From positions 1 to 13,091 of the forward strand of contig JAJCXL010000264.1 of assembly GCA_029263435.1 (NCBI GenBank): a stretch of DNA of 13,091 bases, given 5' to 3'. Shown piece after piece: positions 5,749 to 11,021 of this stretch (its first letter is position 1; every line of letters begins with the position of its first letter). Below the pieces are notes generated by a model. The model saw only the letters and a list, made by a program, of their open reading frames with translations. It did not search any database and was not told the DNA's origin. This DNA comes from Acidobacteriota bacterium. GTDB taxonomy: Bacteria > Acidobacteriota > Vicinamibacteria > Marinacidobacterales > SMYC01. The position numbers and the translations under genes are program-made.

Positions 5749-8271
5749 TTACGTCGAAGCGGACGGCGATAGCTTCGTCGCCGCCGCGAACCGCAAAGAA
5801 TCAGCTAGATAAGAGAGCAAGCTCGGCTCGCTCGCGGCAGTCACGAGCTGAATGTAGCTCCGGAGCATCGCGAGGTCTCGAGTCATTTCGATGTCGTGGT
5901 GGCGACCGCGGGCCCGAAAGTGCGCCACCGCTTGCTCCAACACGATGACGGCGCCTTGGCTATCGCCCCGTCTCAAACTGTCACTCGTCCGTTCGAGTCG
6001 CTCCGCCAGCCGATGCGCCAGGAAGTTCTCGGAAACGTTCGTCTCGAGTGGACCGTAAACGTTGCGCGCGCTTAGTGCCGCCAAGGAGGTGCTCGCCCTC
6101 GCTTCGGTGTTTCTCAAGAGAGTGAGGTCCTTGTATTTCGCGGTGACGTCGCCGAGCGGGCCGGGTGCGTCCACGACGACATCGAGCAAGATCGTGTGAC
6201 TATCTCCCGCGTAGAAGCTCGGGATGAGAATCTGGATCCCGTCCTCATCGTCGCCGCGATCGGCCTCGATGCCGAGGTTTCGCGAGAGGCGCAAGTCGAT
6301 GCTCTTCTCGGCCTGCTTGACCTGTGTGGTCTGACGCTCGCTCAGAGGATGGGAGCCGATGACGTCGACGAGTCGAACGCCGGGAGCGAGCTTGATACGT
6401 AGGCGAAGGGCGCGCGCGACGACGCGGCTTCCTGCCGAAAGCTCACGCGAAACGATCCCGGCCGCATCATTCGCGTTGTCCAGCAAGTAGCGCCGCGCCT
6501 GGCCGGCCATCGCGAGGCGGTCGAGCTCGTCACGGTCGACCGCATCACCGACGCCCACCACGCTCACGGGCACGCCGCCCACCGCGCTTCGATGCGCCAG
6601 CTGAGACAGTCTTTCGAGCTCGTGGCCGAGCTTCTTCGGAGTGACCAAGATGACGAGGCTCGTGCCGAGAGGCATCGTCGGGTCGTCGCCCGCGTGGACC
6701 CATCGGAGCGCGTTTGCGAGCGCGGCGCTCACGTCGCCTGAGGAGGCGGCTTCATCCAGGGCCACTCGGACCGGGCCATGGTGGAAGCTCTCCGGTGCGA
6801 CGACTTCGCCTTGGCCGGGGATGATGAGGCGGAACCGGTCGCCCATCTGCTTCGACTGCTCGAGCGCTTCGATGAGTGCGCGCACGGAGGCTGGCGCCTC
6901 GTTCTCGACGTCGAGGACCACACCGATGTTCATTGGCGGCCGCCGTCGACCGCGAACCGCGGCGCCTGTCACCCCAACTTGAACCAAGACCCGGCTCGGC
7001 CCGCCGATGGCGCGACGATCCGCTTGCATCGATACGGACAGGGCTCCTCTGGCCGGCGCATCGAACGGTTGGTCGACCGGTCGCGCTTTAGCGTGAGGCG
7101 CCACCGCGAAGCCGGCACTTTCGAGTCGAGCTTTCAGCGCGCGGACCGCCGGGTCTCCCGGCTGATAAGTGTTGGACCAATAGCCCTTGGCTTCACGAAA
7201 CGAAAGCCCGTCGACGCGGCTTCGGTCGAAGGCGGCTGATTCGCCGTCGGGCTCTTCCGAGCCGAAAGTGACCTCGACCTCGAACGTTCTCACCGGCTGG
7301 TCCGAAGACACGTACTTCCATTGCAGGACCGCTTCCTTCGCGGCGTCGTCGAGCGACGCGACCGAGCGCACGACGACTGCGTTGGTGACGTTGCCGGCGG
7401 CATCGACGGCGACGCGGAGAACGACGACGCCGATTGCGTTCTGGTCCTTGCCCGCCGCGGGGTAGACCGGATCGACATGGACTCGCTTCTCCGGAGCGAC
7501 GGCGCTCGCGCGTCCTCCAAGGACACCTTTGAGTGCGTCGTCCGCGTCCGAGCGGGCGAAGCCCTCCTCCGCGGATGTATCGGCAGGCGCCGGGCTCGCG
7601 ACACTTCCGGCGACGCCGAAATCAACCGCGACGTCCTCTAAAGGGGCGATGAGGGGGGACTCGCCCGTCACCGTAACGACGCCCTGGGTTCGTTTGCTTT
7701 TCTCCGCCAGACGCTCGTCTTCACCGACAGCCTCGGGGATTGCTTCCGCGACCTCGTTCTCTCGAAACTCCTGAACGAACTTTCGACGGACACTCGAGAG
7801 GTCTTCCTCGGGCGCTTCGGCTTCGCCGCTTAGGTATCCGAGCGATTTCAGCTCGTCCGTGGCTTGAAGCTCGGCGTTGTCCTCTTTTTTCGGGGTCTGG
7901 CCGCCGCCGCCTCCACCACCGGGCCCGGTGTTCAGAGTCATCGGCGCCCGCATCTCTTTGTGCCCGGTAAGCGTGATGTTGAGAGCGACGAAGCCGAGGA
8001 CCGCGGCTGCAGCGAGCCCCAGCGCCCATTGCATCGACCGGCGCGGGCGCACCGGTCGCGTCAACTCCGGACGCGCAAGCAGCGTTTCGACGACGTCATC
8101 GGAAACGTCTTCAGGTCCGAGCGCGTCCAGCTCGAGCTCGACCGCGCGCGCGCGTTCCAGGAATTGCGTGCAGTCGTCGCAAGTTTCGAGGTGAGCCCGA
8201 AGAGCTTCGTCGTCCGGCATCAGCCCTTCGAGAGCGATGGTGTCTCGTAGTGTTCGGCAGGTCTCAGTCAT
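5749..8271 (-). CDS. Membrane anti-sigma protein with TonB and VWA-like domains
   Basis: This 840-residue protein appears to inhibit the adjacent ECF sigma factor while sensing the periplasm. A zf-HC2 anti-sigma zinc finger is at about 20-40 (H27-x3-C31-x2-C34). One TM helix follows (82-101), then a Gly-run and charged linker with a TonB-box-like stretch VVTVTGES (198-205). A TonB C-terminal domain is at about 262-336 (DPVYPAAG, then GVVVLRVAVDAAGNV, then VLQWKY). A YfbK-type von Willebrand A region spans about 400-640. The VWA metal site is poor: DVENE at 454-458 replaces DxSxS, and VTPKK replaces the usual VTDG. The last 120 residues are helical and unassigned. The ATG at 8271 overlaps the sigma stop by 8 bp and has GAGG six bases upstream, so I prefer it to the ATG at 8295. 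Translational coupling to the sigma gene is likely. Confidence 0.85.
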   Translation of the reverse strand: MTETCRTLRDTIALEGLMPDDEALRAHLETCDDCTQFLERARAVELELDALGPEDVSDDVVETLLARPELTRPVRPRRSMQWALGLAAAAVLGFVALNITLTGHKEMRAPMTLNTGPGGGGGGGQTPKKEDNAELQATDELKSLGYLSGEAEAPEEDLSSVRRKFVQEFRENEVAEAIPEAVGEDERLAEKSKRTQGVVTVTGESPLIAPLEDVAVDFGVAGSVASPAPADTSAEEGFARSDADDALKGVLGGRASAVAPEKRVHVDPVYPAAGKDQNAIGVVVLRVAVDAAGNVTNAVVVRSVASLDDAAKEAVLQWKYVSSDQPVRTFEVEVTFGSEEPDGESAAFDRSRVDGLSFREAKGYWSNTYQPGDPAVRALKARLESAGFAVAPHAKARPVDQPFDAPARGALSVSMQADRRAIGGPSRVLVQVGVTGAAVRGRRRPPMNIGVVLDVENEAPASVRALIEALEQSKQMGDRFRLIIPGQGEVVAPESFHHGPVRVALDEAASSGDVSAALANALRWVHAGDDPTMPLGTSLVILVTPKKLGHELERLSQLAHRSAVGGVPVSVVGVGDAVDRDELDRLAMAGQARRYLLDNANDAAGIVSRELSAGSRVVARALRLRIKLAPGVRLVDVIGSHPLSERQTTQVKQAEKSIDLRLSRNLGIEADRGDDEDGIQILIPSFYAGDSHTILLDVVVDAPGPLGDVTAKYKDLTLLRNTEARASTSLAALSARNVYGPLETNVSENFLAHRLAERLERTSDSLRRGDSQGAVIVLEQAVAHFRARGRHHDIEMTRDLAMLRSYIQLVTAASEPSLLSYLADSLRFAAATKLSPSAST

Positions 8272-8848
8272 GGCGAGCCTCGTTGCGTCTTTCATAGGCG
8301 TCGATGAGGCGAAGCCGTGCCCGTCTCACGTGGGTCTTCACTGTCGCGAGTGGGAGGCTTAGGCTCGACGCGATGTCTTGAAGCGGTAGTCTTTCGATCT
8401 TGGCGAGGATCAATACCTCTCGCTGCGGCATGGGTAGCGCGTGAATCGCTTTTCGAAGCCAGCTCGAAGTTTCTTTTGCGACAGCGATCGCCTCTCCATC
8501 CGGCGCGTCATCCGCAACCGTCAGAGCAGGATCGGCGTCGGCTTCCACGAGGAAGAGTGACCGCGCTCGCTTCTTCTTGAAGTAGGTACGCACCGTGTTG
8601 GCCACCACGGTGAACAACCATGGATGAAGAGGTCTCGCCGCGTCGTAGCGGTGAGCGCTCAAGTGGACCTTGACGAAGACGTCTTGAAACAAATCATCTC
8701 GGTCTGCCTCGGCGACGCCGCAACGCACCAGATAGCCGAAGACCGGCCTGCGGTAGCGCTCGACGAGCTCTCGAAACGCTCCCGGCTCACCTTCGCGGTG
8801 CGCCACCAAGAGCTTCTCTGCGGGCTCAGGTACCGGCTCGATCTCCAT
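8264..8848 (-). CDS. ECF RNA polymerase sigma factor
   Basis: This 194-residue sigma-70-family factor of the extracytoplasmic function type should direct RNA polymerase to a small regulon when its membrane anti-sigma partner releases it. Region 2 spans about 24-92, with the core-binding DDLFQDVFVKV at 51-61 and the -10 contacting HPWLFTVVANTVRTYFKKKR at 75-94. Region 4 spans about 129-182 with the helix-turn-helix LPLQDIASSLSLPLATVKTHVRRAR. There is no region 1 or 3, as expected. I chose the ATG at 8848 because GAGAGGG lies nine bases before it; an ATG at 8866 and a TTG at 8902 are in frame but extend past the usual N terminus. Its stop lies inside the anti-sigma gene. A candidate self-type promoter is at 8874-8901. 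Confidence 0.92.
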   Translation of the reverse strand: MEIEPVPEPAEKLLVAHREGEPGAFRELVERYRRPVFGYLVRCGVAEADRDDLFQDVFVKVHLSAHRYDAARPLHPWLFTVVANTVRTYFKKKRARSLFLVEADADPALTVADDAPDGEAIAVAKETSSWLRKAIHALPMPQREVLILAKIERLPLQDIASSLSLPLATVKTHVRRARLRLIDAYERRNEARHD

Positions 8849-8873
8849 TTGCGCCAACCCTCTCATATCTCGA

Positions 8874-8901
8874 CATACCTGAGGCGGCACAGAAAGTTTC
8901 A
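8874..8901 (-). promoter_or_regulatory. Candidate ECF-type promoter of the sigma operon
   Basis: On the minus strand TGAAAC (8896-8901) is followed after 16 bases by GGTATG (8874-8879). ECF -35 elements often carry an AAC core, so this could be an autoregulatory promoter. It would give a leader of about 18 nt for the ATG at 8848. The -35 region sits in a direct repeat, AAAGTTT on the plus strand at 8893-8899 and 8903-8909. No second copy of the pair was noticed in the window. Confidence 0.35.
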
Positions 8902-8912
8902 AAAAGTTTGGA

Positions 8913-8928
8913 GATTCACCGATTCACG
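8913..8928. repeat. Tandem 8-bp repeat at the DUF488 stop codon
   Basis: GATTCACC is followed at once by GATTCACG. The second unit contains the DUF488 stop (TCA at 8924-8926 on the plus strand). It looks like a small slippage duplication at the gene end. Confidence 0.4.
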
Positions 8929-9280
8929 ATTTCAGCTTCGATCGCAGAAACTCACTGAGGGCCACAGCCTGGTTGTGCTCTTCGTCGCGGGCGCTAAAAA
9001 CGAGCGTGACGGTCGAGGACCGAGCGTCGTCCACGAGGCCTTGCCAGAGCTCCGGTTGTCCCTCCAGCTCCTCGAAGTAACGACTCTTGAACTCTTCCCA
9101 TCTCGAAGGGTCGTGTCCGAACCACTTTCGCAGGTCATGCGAGGGGCCGAGCTCTTTGTGCCACGCATCGATGCCCGCCTTTTCCTTGCTAACGCCCCTC
9201 GGCCACACGCGATCCACCAGGTAGCGCTTGCCGTCGCCCGGCTCGGCCGCGACGTAAATACGCTTTACCCGGACCCGCAT
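8924..9280 (-). CDS. DUF488 family protein (YeaO-like)
   Basis: This 118-residue protein is a clear DUF488 member, the family that includes Escherichia coli YeaO. The family signatures are all present: GDGKRYLVDRVWPRGVSK at 15-32, LRKWFGHDPSRWEEF at 50-64 and the C-terminal SARDEEHN at 96-103. The biochemical function of the family is not settled; it is small, soluble and cytoplasmic. Length is normal and the start matches the usual N terminus. No Shine-Dalgarno precedes the ATG. TATACT (minus strand, 9287-9292) lies six bases before it, so the message may be leaderless. It lies 75 bp upstream of the ECF sigma gene in the same direction, and only 30 bp from the divergent dehydrogenase gene. 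Whether it belongs to the sigma operon is unclear. Confidence 0.88.
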   Translation of the reverse strand: MRVRVKRIYVAAEPGDGKRYLVDRVWPRGVSKEKAGIDAWHKELGPSHDLRKWFGHDPSRWEEFKSRYFEELEGQPELWQGLVDDARSSTVTLVFSARDEEHNQAVALSEFLRSKLKS

Positions 9281-9310
9281 CGTTCGAGTATAGAGGATAG
9301 AATCGCAAGC

Positions 9311-10120
9311 ATGACCGAGCTTTCCGGGGCCAACGTGGTGATCACCGGCGCAGCGAGCGGACTAGGACGTCTCATGGCGGTCGAGATCGCTCGGAAGGGA
9401 GCGTCGGTCTCCCTATGGGATCTCGACGAGGAGAACCTCGAAGCGGTGGTTCGCGATATCAAGCGCGATTCGGGACGAGCCCGGGCGGTCGTTTGCGACG
9501 TCACGAATCGAGGCGCGGTCTACGAGTTCGCTCGAGACATGCGGCCAGTCGACGTGCTCATCAACAATGCGGGTGTCGTCAACGGTAAGAACCTCCTCGA
9601 CATCGACGACAAAGAGATCATCCGGAGCATGGAAGTCAACGCGTTGTCGGTCTTTTGGATGCTCAAGGCGTTTCTCCCCAAGATGATCGAGCGCAATCGG
9701 GGCCACGTGGTCACCATCGCGTCGGCCGCGGGCCTCATCGGCGTGCCCCGTCTGAGTGACTATTGCGCCAGTAAGTTCGCGGCGGTCGGACTCGATGAAT
9801 CGCTCCGTGCGGAGCTCAAACGCACCGCGCCGGGCGTCAAGACCACGATCGTCTGTCCTTATTATACGGACACCGGAATGTTCGAAGGGGTCCGGACCCG
9901 GTTCTCCTTCCTCCTCCCGATCCTGAAGCAAGACCGTGTCGTCTCCGGCATCGTCCGCGCCATCGAGCGAGATCGCGCCTCACTTCAGATGCCTTTTCTC
10001 GTGCGCAGCATTCCTTTGCTAAGGATCCTCCCGACGCCTTGGTTCGACGCCGTCGCACGAATGATGGGTATCAGCGCTTCGATGGACGCATTCGTTGGTC
10101 GTAGCGGTCCCGACGCCTAG
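9311..10120 (+). CDS. Short-chain dehydrogenase/reductase
   Basis: This 269-residue classical SDR catalyses NAD(P)-dependent oxidation or reduction of an alcohol/carbonyl pair. The Rossmann glycine motif TGAASGLG is at 12-19, NNAG at 85-88, and the catalytic Ser138, Tyr151 and Lys155 (SDYCASK) are intact. Asp37 at the end of beta-strand 2 (LWDLD) favours NAD over NADP. The C-terminal part, with FSFLLPILKQDRVV and a basic/hydrophobic tail, resembles membrane-associated SDR16C or RDH10-like retinol and fatty-alcohol dehydrogenases; this subfamily call is tentative. The frame is open far upstream, but the region before 9311 is antisense to DUF488 and the sigma gene, and the ATG at 9311 gives the standard N terminus. 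The nearest purine run, AGAGGA, is about 14 bases before the ATG, so initiation may be weak or leaderless. Confidence 0.92.
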   Translation: MTELSGANVVITGAASGLGRLMAVEIARKGASVSLWDLDEENLEAVVRDIKRDSGRARAVVCDVTNRGAVYEFARDMRPVDVLINNAGVVNGKNLLDIDDKEIIRSMEVNALSVFWMLKAFLPKMIERNRGHVVTIASAAGLIGVPRLSDYCASKFAAVGLDESLRAELKRTAPGVKTTIVCPYYTDTGMFEGVRTRFSFLLPILKQDRVVSGIVRAIERDRASLQMPFLVRSIPLLRILPTPWFDAVARMMGISASMDAFVGRSGPDA

Positions 10121-10132
10121 TCTCGTAACCTC
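10099..10132 (+). repeat. Direct repeat B, copy 1 (dehydrogenase 3' end)
   Basis: This 34-nt unit holds the last seven codons and the stop of the dehydrogenase plus 12 nt beyond. A second copy lies at 10292-10325. They match at 29 of 34 positions and all five differences are transitions. Confidence 0.7.
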
Positions 10133-10177
10133 CATTCGGAAGGTGCGGCATTACCAACCCCGCTGAGCAAGTGACCG

Positions 10178-10194
10178 AAAAATGGACCAGGTCC
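10178..10194. repeat. Repeat A, copy 1 (GGACC palindrome)
   Basis: AAAAATGGACCAGGTCC occurs here and at 10265. In this copy TGGACC-A-GGTCCA (10183-10195) is a perfect 13-bp palindrome about a single A. The following bases, up to a TTGG, are also similar in the two copies. The form recalls dispersed short palindromic repeats. Confidence 0.65.
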
Positions 10195-10264
10195 AATTGT
10201 TGGGTTGTCTGCTGGTCGCTAGTGCGCGTTGTGTCACCTAGTTAGCGCGAGTTACGTTTCTCGT

Positions 10265-10288
10265 AAAAATGGACCAGGTCCCTTTTTT
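10265..10288 (+). terminator. Repeat A, copy 2, in a terminator-like hairpin
   Basis: The same 17-nt repeat is here followed by CTTTTTT. The AAAAA and TTTTT tracts extend the GGACC/GGTCC stem, with one T-C mismatch, giving a hairpin with a T-run on both strands. It could end the dehydrogenase transcript and act in both directions. As copy 1 lacks the T-tract, the terminator role may be secondary to its being a repeat. Confidence 0.5.
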
Positions 10289-10291
10289 GGT

Positions 10292-10325
10292 TCGTAGCGG
10301 TCCCGGCGCCTAGTTTCATGGCCTC
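10292..10325 (+). repeat. Direct repeat B, copy 2
   Basis: This is a partial, non-coding copy of the dehydrogenase 3' end, including an equivalent TAG at 10311-10313, 193 bp downstream of copy 1. Homology stops at both sides, so it is the remnant of a duplication or of a lost paralogue. Confidence 0.65.
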
Positions 10326-10335
10326 TTTTGCCAAG

Positions 10336-10364
10336 TTGCACGAATTCTTTGCGTCGTTTAAAAT
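10336..10364 (+). promoter_or_regulatory. Candidate sigma-70 promoter of the TetR gene
   Basis: TTGCAC (10336-10341), 17 bases, then TAAAAT (10359-10364). The -10 is one base from consensus; the -35 matches only the TTG. Transcription would begin at about 10371, the A of the TetR ATG, so the message would be leaderless. The lack of any Shine-Dalgarno supports this. Confidence 0.5.
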
Positions 10365-10365
10365 T

Positions 10366-10379
10366 TGACCATGCGGTCA
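10366..10379. promoter_or_regulatory. Candidate TetR-family operator over the start codon
   Basis: TGACC-ATGC-GGTCA has perfect 5-bp arms and its centre contains the start codon of the TetR gene. It is just downstream of the -10 element, so binding would block initiation. The half-site resembles TGACC-type sites of some TetR fatty-acid regulators (from memory, not searched). Autoregulation is inferred. Confidence 0.5.
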
Positions 10380-11021
10380 GTAATTCAGCCAGACAGTCAG
10401 AAGCGTCGGCCGACCTTTATTGAGGAAGCGCGCCGTCGGCAGATCGTCCAGACAGCCATCCGGACCATCGCGACCCGAGGGTTCTCGCAGGCATCTCTCG
10501 CCGAGATCGCGAGAAAAGCCGGGATCAGCAAGGGCGTTATCTCCTACCACTTCGACGGGAAAGAGGCCCTCGTCGAGGAGATCCTCGCGAGCTTGCTCCG
10601 AGAGCCCGCCGACTTCGTCAAGGCACGCGTCGATCGGGAGAACAGACCGCTCGCGCAGCTTCGGGCCTATGTCGAGGCGAACTTCGAGTTCATGCGAACC
10701 CACCGCGACCACTACGTCGCGCTCGTGGACCTCTGGGGCCGCCGGCCGGACGCCGCGAGTGGTGGCAACCGATTCGATGCGGACGCGTATGAGCCGTCTC
10801 GGCACTACCTCGCACGCATCCTGGAGTCCGGGATCGAGCAAGGTGAGATTCGAGACGTCCCTTTGAGAACGACTGCCTCGCTCATTCAGGCCGCCATCGA
10901 TGGTGTCATGTTGCAGTGGGTACTCGACGAAGACGCTCTCGACTTGGACGCCGCGATCTCGGAGGTGACCGACATGATCACCGGCCACGTCCGTCCCTTC
11001 AACAGTGAGGCCGCATCATGA
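10371..11021 (+). CDS. TetR/AcrR-family transcriptional regulator
   Basis: This 216-residue protein is a TetR-type repressor. The N-terminal DNA-binding domain includes RRRQIVQTAIRTIATRGF and the helix-turn-helix at about 42-61 (SLAEIARKAGISKGVISYHF), followed by DGKEALVEEIL. The C-terminal ligand pocket (about 80-216) is variable, as is normal; its ligand cannot be read, but the coupled acyl-CoA dehydrogenase suggests an acyl-CoA or fatty acid. The ATG at 10371 is chosen over the TTG at 10365; neither has a Shine-Dalgarno, and a promoter at 10336-10364 points to a leaderless message. A palindrome over the start codon may be its own operator. The stop overlaps the dehydrogenase start as ATGA, so the two are cotranscribed and translationally coupled. 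Confidence 0.92.
   Translation: MRSVIQPDSQKRRPTFIEEARRRQIVQTAIRTIATRGFSQASLAEIARKAGISKGVISYHFDGKEALVEEILASLLREPADFVKARVDRENRPLAQLRAYVEANFEFMRTHRDHYVALVDLWGRRPDAASGGNRFDADAYEPSRHYLARILESGIEQGEIRDVPLRTTASLIQAAIDGVMLQWVLDEDALDLDAAISEVTDMITGHVRPFNSEAAS

Larger units (their letters stand above)
10121..10370. other. Repeat-bearing intergenic region
   Basis: This 250-bp gap between the dehydrogenase and the TetR gene has no coding signal. It holds two copies of a 17-nt palindrome-containing repeat (10178-10194, 10265-10281), a diverged copy of the dehydrogenase 3' end (10292-10325), and an imperfect CTAGT/GCGCG repeat around 10219-10249. The promoter for the TetR gene is at its right end. The region is more AT-rich than the flanking genes. 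Confidence 0.6.

Noticed and set aside
4312..5772. A 486-codon open frame on the plus strand, antisense to the 1019-residue gene
   Set aside because: Its product is rich in Arg, His and Gly with no domain or signal, and the opposite strand has a signal peptide, TM helices and operon spacing. It is a GC-rich shadow.
7903..7926. Run of CCG/CCA triplets as a microsatellite or regulatory element
   Set aside because: It simply encodes the glycine run after the TM helix of the anti-sigma protein.
8624..9310. Open frame extending the dehydrogenase 229 codons upstream
   Set aside because: It runs antisense to DUF488 and the sigma gene, both clear families, and the dehydrogenase has its normal N terminus at 9311.
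10377..10988. A 203-codon minus-strand frame opposite the TetR gene
   Set aside because: It is an exact antisense shadow of a clear TetR protein and lacks a domain.
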